A stretch of DNA of 64,000 nt from Vibrio neptunius (GTDB lineage Bacteria > Pseudomonadota > Gammaproteobacteria > Enterobacterales > Vibrionaceae), in NCBI RefSeq assembly GCF_000967495.1, contig NZ_JXXU01000053.1:1-64000 (forward strand). Direction: 5' to 3'. A program made the translations under genes and the position numbers. A model generated the notes under the pieces. It worked only from the letters and a program-made list of their open reading frames with translations, was not told the DNA's origin and made no database searches. Positions 15,513-24,561 of this stretch are shown here, in pieces. The first letter of the stretch is position 1; each line of letters starts with the position of its first letter.

Positions 15513-17984
15513 TCAGGAAACAATGACTGGCTGCTCAGTTTCAGCAAGATAGTGAATCCACTCTTCAACCGGTAGAGGTTTGGCAAAGTAGTATCCTTGC
15601 GCAAATCGGCAACCAATCTGCCGCAGAGTTGCAACGTGAGATTCAGTTTCGACTCCTTCTGCAATCACCGAAAATTCAAGAATCTGCGCCAATTTAAGTA
15701 CCGCTCGGGTGATCTCGTAGTCAACTTTTGAGGAATTCACATCTTCGATAAAGCTCCGGTCAAGCTTGATGCAATCTGCTGATAGATTTTTGAGTACCGA
15801 TAGTGATGAGTAGCCAGTGCCAAAATCATCAATGGCAATCTTGTAGCCTTTCTCACGTAAAGTCGCAATGGTTCGAACGCATGTTTCAAAGTCACGCATC
15901 ATATCGCGCTCAGTGATTTCCAGTAATAGCTGATGCGGCTGGCAGTCGGTGTCATCTAATATCTGTTGCAACTGCTGAGCTAAATCCGTTCGATAGAACA
16001 TCCGCGCTGAAAAGTTAATAGAGAACAACAAGCCTTGTAATTCAATGCCATCACGTTGCCATTGGGTGATCGAATTCGCGACTTTTCTGAATACCCATGT
16101 GTCAATTTCAGTGATTAAATCCGTTTTCTCAGCCACTTCCAGAAATTCAGCTGGTGGAATCATCCCCAATTTAGGATGATTCCAGCGAACCAGAGCCTCG
16201 GCCCCAACAATGGTGTTTGAATCCAAATCCACCTTGGGCTGGAAATACACCACCAGCTCATCATTGGCTATCGCTTGGCGAAGACCGATATTGGTCTCAA
16301 CTAAGTCCGTCACTTCATGGGTCATCTTATCAGCGTAGACTTTGTACTGATCGCGGCCACATCGCTTAGCATGATACATAGCCGTATCCGCATTACGAAC
16401 TAAAGTTTCACCATCCTTACCATGAAGTGGAAATTCACATACACCAATGCTGGTAGATACAAAAATCAAGTTGTCTTCGATGTAATAAGGTTTGCGCAAT
16501 GCTTTGTTGATTCGCTCTGCGAGTAATTCACCATCTTTAAGGCTGGCGTTAGAGATAACAATCATAAATTCATCACCGCCCATGCGTGCGACAAACCCTG
16601 AATCTCCAATTATCTTCATCAGAATTTCCGACATATTAACCAATAGGTTGTCCCCAGATGCATGACCTAAGGAATCATTGATGGTTTTGAACTCATCGGT
16701 ATCAAGATAAAGCAAAACAAACGACTCGCCATTTTTGGTACTCTGTGCAATTTCACGTTTGAGCTTTTTCGTTGCGAGCAGGCGATTAGCCAGACCAGTC
16801 AAAGGGTCATGGTGTGCGAGAAAGTCGAAGTTCTTTTTCTCATCATGCAGTTCTAAGTAAGCATCTGACAGGCGTGAGGCCATGTTGTTGTAGGCGCTTT
16901 CTATGTGTCCCCATTCGTCTTGCCGTCCCAGATCGATGGGCTTTTTAATCGAGTCGGACTCGAGACGATCAAAGCCGTCTTTTAAATCATCAAGTGGTTT
17001 TCGGATATGACGACGTACCACGTGACTCACCAGCAGCACAGATAGCAGCACAGCAGCAAAGCTCATCGTCACCGCATTGAGCCGCGATGCTTCGATATCT
17101 TTTTCCAGCTTTTTAGTTAGCTCAAGCGCCTGATTGAGTACGCGCGCTTCGGTATTCTCCACCATGTTCAGTAGCTGAGTTTGTGCGTCCACCAGCGATG
17201 CCATCACTATCCAACGCTGCTCTAGGTTAGCGCGGATACGTCTCAAAGCCGAGTTATAGCGCTTGACCGTACGATGGATACGCTGCTTTTCTAGCACCAC
17301 TGCTTCTGTTTTAATGTCGACGTTTTCCAGATGAAGTAGGAAGATATCAAGCTCTTTTTCGACCTCGATCAACAGCACTTTTTCTGTTTCAGGAGTAATT
17401 CTGCTGTGAATATCACCGACCATTTTACCTGCGGAAAGAAACGCTTCTCTCAGCATGTTGACTAAGTCTAACTCATTGTTGTAACGCATAAAGTCAGGCT
17501 CATTAATGTGGCGAAGCTTGCTGTCAGCAATCGCCAGTTCTAGTTTATCCAGCTGATCCGCTAAGGTTTCATCGATCTCATGAGTTTGCTTAAGTATGCG
17601 GTTTAGCGCTAGCGAACTGCCAAGAAATCGATGAAAGCTTTCGATAAACGCATCTATCCTCAACGAGAACGCTTGGTTGGTCGAGAGATCTCGTAACCTC
17701 TGTAACTGGAAATCGATGTTAAATGCTTCTTCTGACAAGGTGGTTTCACTGAAGAGAAATGTCTGTTCAAGCAGTTTTACTCTGGAGGTGAGCGCAAAAA
17801 CGCGCCGACTGATCTCTGAATTGACGATAAGATCGGACACATGTGACGTAGTTTCCGTTTTTAGAGTCGACTCGACAGAATGAAGTGAGCGAATGACCAT
17901 AAATACCGCGAAACTAACGATCAACAAAGAGAACAAGTTAGCAATGATCAGGCGCTGAGTTAGGTTAATAGGGCTGAATTTCAT
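15513..17984 (-). CDS. Membrane GGDEF-EAL cyclic-di-GMP enzyme (MbaA-like architecture)
   Basis: An 823-residue protein. A membrane span at about residues 12-32, a periplasmic helical domain to about 300 and a second span near 305-325 are followed by HAMP, GGDEF and EAL domains. The GGDEF motif RMGGDEF is intact; no RxxD inhibitory site precedes it at the usual distance. The EAL domain has EALVRW, ITERD, DDFGTGYSSL and KLDRSF, so phosphodiesterase activity is possible. The ATG at 17984 overlaps the stop of the upstream periplasmic binding protein (ATGA) and follows GGAAG by five bases. The pair resembles NspS-MbaA of V. cholerae, in which a binding protein controls a GGDEF-EAL protein. Confidence 0.88.
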   Translation of the reverse strand: MKFSPINLTQRLIIANLFSLLIVSFAVFMVIRSLHSVESTLKTETTSHVSDLIVNSEISRRVFALTSRVKLLEQTFLFSETTLSEEAFNIDFQLQRLRDLSTNQAFSLRIDAFIESFHRFLGSSLALNRILKQTHEIDETLADQLDKLELAIADSKLRHINEPDFMRYNNELDLVNMLREAFLSAGKMVGDIHSRITPETEKVLLIEVEKELDIFLLHLENVDIKTEAVVLEKQRIHRTVKRYNSALRRIRANLEQRWIVMASLVDAQTQLLNMVENTEARVLNQALELTKKLEKDIEASRLNAVTMSFAAVLLSVLLVSHVVRRHIRKPLDDLKDGFDRLESDSIKKPIDLGRQDEWGHIESAYNNMASRLSDAYLELHDEKKNFDFLAHHDPLTGLANRLLATKKLKREIAQSTKNGESFVLLYLDTDEFKTINDSLGHASGDNLLVNMSEILMKIIGDSGFVARMGGDEFMIVISNASLKDGELLAERINKALRKPYYIEDNLIFVSTSIGVCEFPLHGKDGETLVRNADTAMYHAKRCGRDQYKVYADKMTHEVTDLVETNIGLRQAIANDELVVYFQPKVDLDSNTIVGAEALVRWNHPKLGMIPPAEFLEVAEKTDLITEIDTWVFRKVANSITQWQRDGIELQGLLFSINFSARMFYRTDLAQQLQQILDDTDCQPHQLLLEITERDMMRDFETCVRTIATLREKGYKIAIDDFGTGYSSLSVLKNLSADCIKLDRSFIEDVNSSKVDYEITRAVLKLAQILEFSVIAEGVETESHVATLRQIGCRFAQGYYFAKPLPVEEWIHYLAETEQPVIVS

Positions 17985-19099
17985 TGCGGCTTCCATATGC
18001 TGAGATACGCTTCGCGATAGCCGTTTTGTGGGTCATATATCCCGCTATCTTTTGGGCTGATTAACTCTGCAACATTGTCAGGTGTCACAAGGTGCACAGG
18101 CGCGGAGTAGCCGCTAGGCGGCATGTTGTGAAAAGATCGATTAAGCTCATCAATGATTTGCCACCCCTGTAAGTAAAGGGGCTCAGGTACAGTAGCCAGC
18201 TGAAAGGTGTCGCTATCGATACGTTTGTAGGCGGCTTTGCTGCCATCACCAGCAGAAATGTTCTGAGGCACCGGTTTATTGTCTTCTAAAATCGACTCCA
18301 AAGAAGGAATCGCATAATCGATATATAAATCATTGATAGCCAGTATGTGGGTAATCTCATCACCATGTTTTTCCCACAATTGATCGAGAACAGCAGGCAT
18401 TTGTTGAGCAATTTTATCCAAGGGTAACGCTTTAAGTTCTAACACCTTACAGGTTGCACAGCGCTCAATGGCCGCAACCATAGCATCCGACTTAATCGTT
18501 GCAATCTTGTAGTTCGGATCAGTAAATACCAACGCATTAACATGGCGATTAGAATCCACAATCGCCAGCAAAGCAGCCACTTCTGCAACAGCCAATGGAT
18601 CTGTGGTGATGTTAGTGAACAAGCCAATATCAGCGTTGCCCCCAGCGAGCTCCGTGGCATGCCAACCGATAACCGTAATACCTAAACTTTCAGCCAGCCT
18701 GAGGATACGCTTATGTCGGTGTGCATCAATCCCACCTAACACAATCGCATCGGGTTCAAAACCAATCGCCTTTCTTATCGCCGCACCCTGGCGAACTTCT
18801 GAGCCAAGGCCGTCAATAAATCTTAAGTGCCAATCAAGGTGAGATATCGCTTCAGACATACCTCTCGCCACTCCATATACACCGCCATTACGAAGGTCTG
18901 AAGCAACAAAAATAATGTTTCTTTCACGTACAATTTTAGGGCCTATTTTCGGACCATCCCACGCCTGATCGCTGGCTATCGCGAGCGCTACTTTCTCTTT
19001 GGCATAGGTGAAAAAATCGATGTCAGTCGAACTAGCAAATAATGGCAAGCTACAAACGGTGGTGAGCAATAGGCTCGCCACACTTAAGAATTTATGCAT
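17981..19099 (-). CDS. Periplasmic sugar-binding-like protein coupled to the GGDEF-EAL gene
   Basis: A 372-residue protein with a signal peptide (residues 1-23, ending LPLFASS) and the type I periplasmic-binding fold: NIIFVASDLRNGGVYGVARGM, DAIVLGGIDA, GITVIGWHA, a middle LTDPN-like VFTDPNYKIATIKSDAMVAA and ILAINDLYID. It has no transporter genes beside it. A four-base overlap with the GGDEF-EAL gene implies that it feeds ligand information to that membrane protein. A Cys pair (CATC near residue 215) could form a disulfide. The ligand is not known. Confidence 0.82.
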   Translation of the reverse strand: MHKFLSVASLLLTTVCSLPLFASSTDIDFFTYAKEKVALAIASDQAWDGPKIGPKIVRERNIIFVASDLRNGGVYGVARGMSEAISHLDWHLRFIDGLGSEVRQGAAIRKAIGFEPDAIVLGGIDAHRHKRILRLAESLGITVIGWHATELAGGNADIGLFTNITTDPLAVAEVAALLAIVDSNRHVNALVFTDPNYKIATIKSDAMVAAIERCATCKVLELKALPLDKIAQQMPAVLDQLWEKHGDEITHILAINDLYIDYAIPSLESILEDNKPVPQNISAGDGSKAAYKRIDSDTFQLATVPEPLYLQGWQIIDELNRSFHNMPPSGYSAPVHLVTPDNVAELISPKDSGIYDPQNGYREAYLSIWKPQ

Positions 19100-19181
19100 A
19101 CTTAGTATAAAAATCTTTAACTCATAATTTTTATATATTTATAATAATGTTAATACACAATCAAAACATTTGGTAACAAGT

Positions 19182-20279
19182 ATGCGATTTCACATCAATA
19201 AAGTGCTAACAGCCGCACTGACTGGCACTTTATGCGTTTCATCTTTTGCTTTTAGTTCCGACACTTCGCAAACTCAACAAGATCAAAAGAAGTTGGAAAC
19301 GTTTCAAAAGACAGTGAGCGGCGCTGCAGTTCCTGTCACTAAAACTGCAGCCGAGAAATCAATAAAAATCGCCTTAATTTACCCAAGTGCCGATATCTCT
19401 GATTTCTGGGTACGCAACTATACTGCACTAGTCGAACGCCTTAAGGATCTCGAAGTCCCTTTTAAAGTCGTTCAATATACCTCAAAACAAATCGAACACT
19501 CATTGCAAACTCAATATACCCAACAGGTGTTAAACGCTGAGAAGCCTTACGATTTTGTTATTTTTGGCCCGTCAGAGCTTAGTCTGCAATCAGGAAACAT
19601 CCAGAAGTTGTCCGCCTCTAACGATTTCAAAACCTTTATTTGGGCGTTTCATACCCCAGATTCACAGTGGCAGCACCAACCCGATGCATGGTTTGACTTT
19701 TCCAGCGCTATGGGGGCAGAAGTATTGTGTCAACATGTCGTCAAACATCTAGGCAACGAGGTCGATTTTGCTGCTAACCGAGGTATTCCTGGCATTACAG
19801 ATACCCAGCGTTCCCAAGGGTTTATAGATTGTGTAAGAGAAAAAGGTGACTGGTTCACAGCCTACGAACACTTCGGCCAATACCAAAAACTGGGCGGCGC
19901 TGATGGCGTCAAACTGGTACTGGATAACTTCCCTGAAGTTACTATGATCCATAATGCGAACACAGCGATGACAATGGGCGCCATTGATGCCCTAGCTGAG
20001 GCAGGGAAGCTCTCTGACATCTATGTCACTGGTTGGGGTGGTACGGCAAAGGAAATAGAAAAGATACGCTCTGACGAACTTGATGCGACTCCGATGCGCA
20101 TGAGTGACGACCTTGGTGTAGCGACCGCAGAAGCGATAAAATTTCATTTGGAAAATCGAGCCGATGAAATTCCACTGATTTACCTTGGTCGCATCAGCGT
20201 GGTACACAATGAAATGGAGAATGCAGAGCTCGATAAACTGACTCATGAAGCCTTTCGTTATTCAGGAGTCAGTAACTAG
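19182..20279 (+). CDS. LuxP-like periplasmic binding protein
   Basis: A 365-residue protein from the ATG at 19182 (an upstream TTG at 19170 is less likely), with a signal peptide ending at about FAFSSD. It is clearly related to the AI-2 receptor LuxP: IALIYPSADISDFWVRN, VTGWGGTAKEIEKI, DATPMRMSDDLGVATAEAIK and the C-terminal AFRYSG. Of the AI-2 ligand residues known from LuxP, the Ser and Trp of SDFW, the Trp of GWGG and the Arg of MRM are kept, but the positions of Gln77 and Asn159 appear changed. It is divergent from the binding protein/GGDEF-EAL pair and no luxQ is present. Confidence 0.8.
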   Translation: MRFHINKVLTAALTGTLCVSSFAFSSDTSQTQQDQKKLETFQKTVSGAAVPVTKTAAEKSIKIALIYPSADISDFWVRNYTALVERLKDLEVPFKVVQYTSKQIEHSLQTQYTQQVLNAEKPYDFVIFGPSELSLQSGNIQKLSASNDFKTFIWAFHTPDSQWQHQPDAWFDFSSAMGAEVLCQHVVKHLGNEVDFAANRGIPGITDTQRSQGFIDCVREKGDWFTAYEHFGQYQKLGGADGVKLVLDNFPEVTMIHNANTAMTMGAIDALAEAGKLSDIYVTGWGGTAKEIEKIRSDELDATPMRMSDDLGVATAEAIKFHLENRADEIPLIYLGRISVVHNEMENAELDKLTHEAFRYSGVSN

Positions 20280-20302
20280 CCAAGTCTCTATAGTCCAACA
20301 AA

Positions 20303-20334
20303 CCTCAATGCATGACGTTGTCATCGCATTGAGG
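20303..20334 (+). terminator. Hairpin after the LuxP-like gene
   Basis: CCTCAATGC (20303-20311) pairs with GCATTGAGG (20326-20334). It runs directly into the TTTACACTGTAAA of the parS2 site, so the T tract is only three bases. Confidence 0.5.
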
Positions 20335-20347
20335 TTTACACTGTAAA
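20335..20347. other. parS2: parS2 centromere site 1
   Basis: TTTACACTGTAAA, an exact match to the Vibrio chromosome-2 ParB2 binding consensus TTTACAnTGTAAA. It lies 15 kb left of the parA2 start, between two genes. Confidence 0.93.
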
Positions 20348-20363
20348 CATCAATTCTCAACGA

Positions 20364-20981
20364 TTAGTCAACGTAAATAGGCTTATCTGGGTTGGCCAGA
20401 TAGTCAAACATCATCTCGATGTCTTCGGCCAAAACACGCCCTTGGGACAGTTGAGGAAGCTCATCAGGTGCAAAAAATTCAATTTCAGAAATCTCGATAT
20501 TAGTCGTGGCTTCACCAGATACAAAATCACACAGAAAGAACATCTTATAGATATGAAACGGAAACTCTGGCTGATAGTCATGCACTGCACGATCTTTCAC
20601 CGCCACCAGCCGAGGGTTATTCACCACATAACCAGACTCTTCCAATACTTCACGCACAACACCTGCTTTCGGTGTTTCACACACATCACCCCAACCTCCG
20701 GGTAGCGTCCAGCAATCATCTTCTCTTTCTCTGACTAAGAGTATTTTTCCATCCTTGATCACGGCAGCGCGTAGGTCTATTTTTGGTGTTGGGTAACCTG
20801 ATTCCGGAATAAACAGTTTCTGTACCTGCTCAACTGGGCTACCACTCAAATGAGCAAACATTTGATGGGCAATCCCATCTAACTGACGGTAGCGCTCCAG
20901 ATCGTACTTATCTCTACCATACGTTTCACCAGCCTGTGCGATGGCTTTAATTTGTTTAGCCCAATCTAACCACGGTTGCAT
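20364..20981 (-). CDS. Nudix hydrolase with N-terminal Nudix_N-like domain
   Basis: A 205-residue protein. Residues 1-60 are helical and match the N-terminal extension found before some bacterial Nudix domains. The Nudix box reads GWGDVCETPKAGVV followed by REVLEESGY, fitting Gx5Ex7REUxEExGU. Residues before it (DLRAAVIKDGKILLVRE) form the first strands. Such enzymes cleave nucleoside diphosphates linked to another group, for example ADP-ribose or NADH; the exact substrate cannot be told. It stands alone. Confidence 0.88.
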   Translation of the reverse strand: MQPWLDWAKQIKAIAQAGETYGRDKYDLERYRQLDGIAHQMFAHLSGSPVEQVQKLFIPESGYPTPKIDLRAAVIKDGKILLVREREDDCWTLPGGWGDVCETPKAGVVREVLEESGYVVNNPRLVAVKDRAVHDYQPEFPFHIYKMFFLCDFVSGEATTNIEISEIEFFAPDELPQLSQGRVLAEDIEMMFDYLANPDKPIYVD

Positions 20982-21058
20982 TCACGATTCCCTGCAAAAA
21001 TCCAAACTTAGCGCCCATAGTAACCCATTTACTGTGCAATGATTTACTTATCATCTCA

Positions 21059-21212
21059 CTACTGACTTTTTTCACCAGATTCTGACCAAGCTCCATTGCG
21101 CAATAACTCATAGAAACACCGCGCTACTGGGCCGGTTTTCGCCCCTTTGGGTAGAGTAAGATGAAGCGGGACCTGATAACAGTCACTCTCCTCCACATTA
21201 AGTACTGACAAC
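21059..21212 (-). pseudogene. Possible 3' remnant of a LysR-type regulator
   Basis: In the 357-base gap between the Nudix and kinase genes, the leftward frame encodes about 50 residues ending ...CYQVPLHLTLPKGAKTGPVA then RCFYELLRNG. The first part looks like the last beta-strand and helix of a LysR effector domain. A stop codon precedes it, and an overlapping frame seems to continue the similarity, which suggests a frameshift. No intact gene is present. The rest of the gap shows nothing else I can name. Confidence 0.3.
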
Positions 21213-21338
21213 TATGCCTGAATTGTTCTGGAAATCACAAGCAACCACTAGGCACATCCTTCTTGTCTCGCCTTTCATCCATTTACTGCGTAGAATACGC
21301 GCTCTTTTCCATCCCCAAACATTGATAGGCAGACAAGT

Positions 21339-22586
21339 TTGCACACAGTAGAACAACTAAGAAATGGCCAGCTGGCAGGCATTCAGCGCCTTCAGCTTTC
21401 GGAGCAATTAACTGAGTTACCACGAGAGATCTTAACGTTATCTGACAGCTTAGAGATCCTCGATGTGTCCAACAATCTACTGTGCGAACTGCCGGAATGG
21501 CTGACCGAACTTACCCAACTCAAGATTGTTTTTGCTTCCAATAACCGCTTTACCCGTCTTCCTTTGGTGCTCGGCCAATGTGAACGGTTAGAAATGGTTG
21601 GCTTTAAGAGCAATCAAATTGTCCGTGTGGCGGAAGAATCTTTACCAGAACAACTCCGCTGGCTGATTCTGACCGATAACCAGATAAAGCAGCTACCAGA
21701 ATCTTTGGGCCACAGACCACGACTGCAAAAACTGGCGTTAGCGGGTAACCAGATCACGGCTCTACCAAAGAGCTTTAAAAATTTGCTTAACTTAGAGCTA
21801 GTCAGGCTGTCAGCCAACCAACTCGATGTGTTTCCTCAAGTCTTGCTTGAGCTGCCAAAGCTGGCTTGGATGGCGTTTGCGGGCAACCCATTCTGTGAGC
21901 GTCTATCGCATAACGAAAGTGTCCCTCAGATCTCATCGGCCAGTTATTCAATCAATCACGTGCTTGGCCAAGGCGCTTCTGGGGTTATCTCACACGCAGA
22001 CTGGCTCAATAGGGATTTTGATTTCCCTGCAGAAGTCGCAGTAAAAGTGTTTAAAGGCGAAGTAACCAGCGACGGCTACCCGCAAGATGAGTTGCAAGCT
22101 TGCCTGCAGGCAGGGCTACACACGAATCTAGTCAAATCGATTGCACAGGTGAACGAAGATGATCACCTTGCGCTGGTCATGGAGTTGATCCCATCGGATT
22201 ATTTTAATTTGGGATTACCGCCGACTCTGGATACCTGCACGCGTGATGTATTCAAATCAGAATTTACCCTTAGTGTCGAAAAGATCGAATACATCGTTGA
22301 GCAAATGCTCAACGTTTTCAGCCACCTGCATGAGAACAAAGTCTGCCATGGTGATTTGTATGCCCACAACGTGTTGATCAATCGACAAGGTGAGATGATA
22401 TTCGGCGATTTCGGCGCCGCTTCAGTGTACGACTATCTGACTGATGCTCAGCAGCAAGGTGTACGCCGCGTTGAGGCCAGAGCTTTGAGCCACTTTATTG
22501 AGGACTTGCTGTCAGTTTGCGATCATAACGACATAGGCAGCACTAGTTACCAACGCTTAAGTAACATGATGCGTTTGGCGGGCTAA
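21339..22586 (+). CDS. Leucine-rich-repeat protein with Ser/Thr kinase-like domain
   Basis: A 415-residue cytoplasmic protein. Residues 20-190 hold about seven LRR units (pattern LxxLxLxxNxLxxLP, as in LEILDVSNNLLCELPEWL). Residues 205-400 form a protein kinase fold: GQGASGV glycine loop, Lys236 in VAVKVFK, the catalytic loop HGDLYAHNVLI (Asp339, Asn344) and DFG (Asp357). The loop has HGD rather than the HRD of most kinases, and the domain is short. The start is a TTG at 21339, since no ATG lies upstream in frame. Related LRR-kinases occur singly in some gammaproteobacteria; targets are unknown. Confidence 0.85.
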   Translation: MHTVEQLRNGQLAGIQRLQLSEQLTELPREILTLSDSLEILDVSNNLLCELPEWLTELTQLKIVFASNNRFTRLPLVLGQCERLEMVGFKSNQIVRVAEESLPEQLRWLILTDNQIKQLPESLGHRPRLQKLALAGNQITALPKSFKNLLNLELVRLSANQLDVFPQVLLELPKLAWMAFAGNPFCERLSHNESVPQISSASYSINHVLGQGASGVISHADWLNRDFDFPAEVAVKVFKGEVTSDGYPQDELQACLQAGLHTNLVKSIAQVNEDDHLALVMELIPSDYFNLGLPPTLDTCTRDVFKSEFTLSVEKIEYIVEQMLNVFSHLHENKVCHGDLYAHNVLINRQGEMIFGDFGAASVYDYLTDAQQQGVRRVEARALSHFIEDLLSVCDHNDIGSTSYQRLSNMMRLAG

Positions 22587-22596
22587 TCAATAGATG

Positions 22597-22619
22597 GGGT
22601 GAGTTGATACGACTCACCC
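22597..22619. terminator. Hairpin between convergent genes
   Basis: GGGTGAGT (22597-22604) pairs with ACTCACCC (22612-22619) between the kinase gene and the converging hxlR-type gene; its right arm covers the hxlR stop. There is no strong T tract on either side. Confidence 0.45.
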
Positions 22620-22955
22620 GATTTGATCGATTTCGTCTTGTAAAGCTTCCAACTGTTCTAGAATGGCTAAGAATTTCTCTCCGAACTCTGTCACCTGATA
22701 CTCCACTCTTGGTGGCAACTCGTTATAAATCACTTTATCGAGTATTCCAAACTCCACATTGCGCTTCAGACACTGATTCAACACCTTTGTCGATAGCCCC
22801 TCAACATTGCGCACCATTTCTCCCGGTCGATTAACCCCTGCAGCGAGCAATTGATAGACAGTTAACGACCATTTGCAGCCATAGATTGCTTCCACCATTC
22901 GCGCGCTGCTTTGGGGGGCAGTTTTTCTCGTAAAAAGTTTTTCTTTGTTATTCAT
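22614..22955 (-). CDS. HxlR family regulator
   Basis: A 113-residue winged helix of the HxlR family: GCKWSLTVYQLLAAGVNRPGEM followed by EGLSTKVLNQCLKRNVEFGILDK and the wing PPRVEYQVTEFG. HxlR proteins often sense aldehydes or redox stress through a Cys; here Cys at about 28 (YGCKW) sits at the family position. The gene is divergent from an SDR-cupin pair with a repeat of GTAC half-sites in between, so it probably controls that pair and itself. Confidence 0.88.
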   Translation of the reverse strand: MNNKEKLFTRKTAPQSSARMVEAIYGCKWSLTVYQLLAAGVNRPGEMVRNVEGLSTKVLNQCLKRNVEFGILDKVIYNELPPRVEYQVTEFGEKFLAILEQLEALQDEIDQIG

Positions 22956-22969
22956 AAAGATGGACCAAA

Positions 22970-22996
22970 AAGTACCTACCCTACTGATTTGTACTT
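22970..22996. promoter_or_regulatory. Candidate HxlR operator
   Basis: AAGTAC (22970-22975) and GTACTT (22991-22996), perfect inverted half-sites with centres 21 bases apart, between the two divergent genes. Half-site type and two-turn spacing suit a dimeric winged-helix protein. Confidence 0.4.
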
Positions 22997-23059
22997 ACTA
23001 TTCAGTGATTTACATTGCTCCTAATATTAGCACGTCACAATCAATCAGGAGAAAGAAAA

Positions 23060-23827
23060 ATGACATACAGTAATCACGGTACCGCACTCATCATCGGTGG
23101 TTCGAGCGGCATGGGTTTTGAAACCGCCAAGCTACTGCTACAAAATCAAGTCCCAGTCACGCTAGTAGGCAGAAGTGCCGACAAGCTCGCACAGGCGGCT
23201 AGCGAGCTTGGTGAGTTGGGCATGGTAAAAACGCACCAGACAGATTTGTATAATGCTGACTCTGTCTCGCAACTTGTACAGGAAATCCAAGATTCCCAGC
23301 AAACCATCGGCTATTTAGTCAATGCCGCGGGTTACTTTAACCCCAAAGCCTTCATTGACCATACTGAACAGGATTATGATCGCTACCACCAGCTTAATAA
23401 GGCGATATTTCAAATCACGCAGGCTGTTGCGCAAAAGATGATTCAGGCCAACCGTGGTAGTATTGTCAATATTGGTTCCATGTGGGCGAAACAAGCGATT
23501 AAAGCCACACCTTCTTCAGCTTACTCGATGGCTAAAGCGGGTCTGCATGCACTGACTCAGCACTTGGCGATGGAGTTGGCTGATTACAATATTCGAGTCA
23601 ACGCTGTCTCGCCAGCCGTGGTAAAAACGCCCATCTATGAAGCGTTTATTGACCCTAAAGACGTCGAGCAGGCTTTGGAAAGCTTTAACGATTTTCACCC
23701 GATAGGTCGAGTCGGAACCGCGACGGATGTGGCGAACAGCATCAGCTTTTTGCTCTCGGATCAGGCGAGCTGGGTGACAGGAGCTATCTGGGACGTGGAT
23801 GGCGGCGTGATCGCTGGCCGTAACTAA
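23060..23827 (+). CDS. Short-chain dehydrogenase/reductase
   Basis: A 255-residue classical SDR. The ATG at 23060 follows AGGAG; the longer frame from 23015 includes the promoter. The cofactor motif GGSSGMG is at about residues 13-19, the NAG-like motif is NAAGYF, and the catalytic triad is Ser in IVNIGSM, Tyr and Lys in SAYSMAKAG. The C-terminus ends with [17 protein letters not shown]. It forms a unit with the cupin gene 25 bases downstream, divergent from hxlR. An aldehyde or quinone substrate would suit an HxlR system but is not shown. Confidence 0.9.
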   Translation: MTYSNHGTALIIGGSSGMGFETAKLLLQNQVPVTLVGRSADKLAQAASELGELGMVKTHQTDLYNADSVSQLVQEIQDSQQTIGYLVNAAGYFNPKAFIDHTEQDYDRYHQLNKAIFQITQAVAQKMIQANRGSIVNIGSMWAKQAIKATPSSAYSMAKAGLHALTQHLAMELADYNIRVNAVSPAVVKTPIYEAFIDPKDVEQALESFNDFHPIGRVGTATDVANSISFLLSDQASWVTGAIWDVDGGVIAGRN

Positions 23828-23852
23828 TGCATATCAACCTAAGGAGTAACTG

Positions 23853-24509
23853 ATGCTCAATATGAACTTTGCCCAGCGCGTCGTCATTGATACTGAGTCG
23901 ATGCCTTGGGTTGCTAGCCCAGCCAAAGGCGTTTGGCGCAAACCGCTAGAGCGAGAAGACGCAGAATCCGGCCATACAACCAGTGTCGTCCGCTACGATG
24001 CGGGCTCTCGTTTCAACACGCATCCACATCCAATGGGAGAAGAAATATTCGTCTTGGAGGGTATCTTCTCCGATGAACAGGGGGACTACCCCGCAGGCAG
24101 CTATCTGCGTAACCCACCCGGCAGTCAACACGCTCCTTTCAGCGATCAAGGCTGTACCATCTTAGTGAAACTGAATCAGTTTGATGAGAGAGATAGCGCG
24201 AGCATCAGGGTGAACACCCACACGCAAGCTTGGTTACCTGGAATTGGCGGCCTTGAAGTGATGCCATTGCATGAGTTCGAACATGAACACGTCGCTTTGG
24301 TGAAATGGCCAGCGGGAGAAAGGTTTCAGCCGCATCGACATTTTGGCGGTGAAGAGATCTTTGTCCTTTCAGGAGAGTTCGCCGACGAACATGGCCGCTA
24401 CCCAAAAGGGAGCTGGTTACGTAGCCCACATATGAGCGAGCATTTTCCTTTTGTTGAGCAGGAAACAATCATTTTGGTCAAAACAGGGCACTTGCCCTTA
24501 TTACGCTAA
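23853..24509 (+). CDS. Bicupin protein, ChrR-like cupin
   Basis: A 218-residue protein made of two similar cupin units (about 20-110 and 125-215). Each has the metal-ligand pattern: THPHPMGEEIFVLEG in unit one and PHRHFGGEEIFVLSG in unit two, with later His in GSQHAPF and SEHFPF. This is the ChrR cupin type of anti-sigma domains, but without the N-terminal sigma-binding zinc domain. It may be an enzyme or a sensor. AAGGAG precedes the ATG; it follows the SDR gene in one transcript. Confidence 0.85.
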   Translation: MLNMNFAQRVVIDTESMPWVASPAKGVWRKPLEREDAESGHTTSVVRYDAGSRFNTHPHPMGEEIFVLEGIFSDEQGDYPAGSYLRNPPGSQHAPFSDQGCTILVKLNQFDERDSASIRVNTHTQAWLPGIGGLEVMPLHEFEHEHVALVKWPAGERFQPHRHFGGEEIFVLSGEFADEHGRYPKGSWLRSPHMSEHFPFVEQETIILVKTGHLPLLR

Positions 24510-24524
24510 ATGATTTGACAACAT

Positions 24525-24549
24525 GGCCATCTGGTTAACCTAGATGGCC
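24525..24549. terminator. Hairpin between convergent cupin and SDR genes
   Basis: GGCCATCT (24525-24532), nine-base loop, AGATGGCC (24542-24549). No T tract follows on the plus strand, so its activity is uncertain. Confidence 0.45.
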
Positions 24550-24561
24550 AGTTCCGTTTGC

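Noticed and set aside
22981-23015. A parS2 half-site (TTTACATTG) before the SDR gene
   Set aside because: Only the left arm is present.
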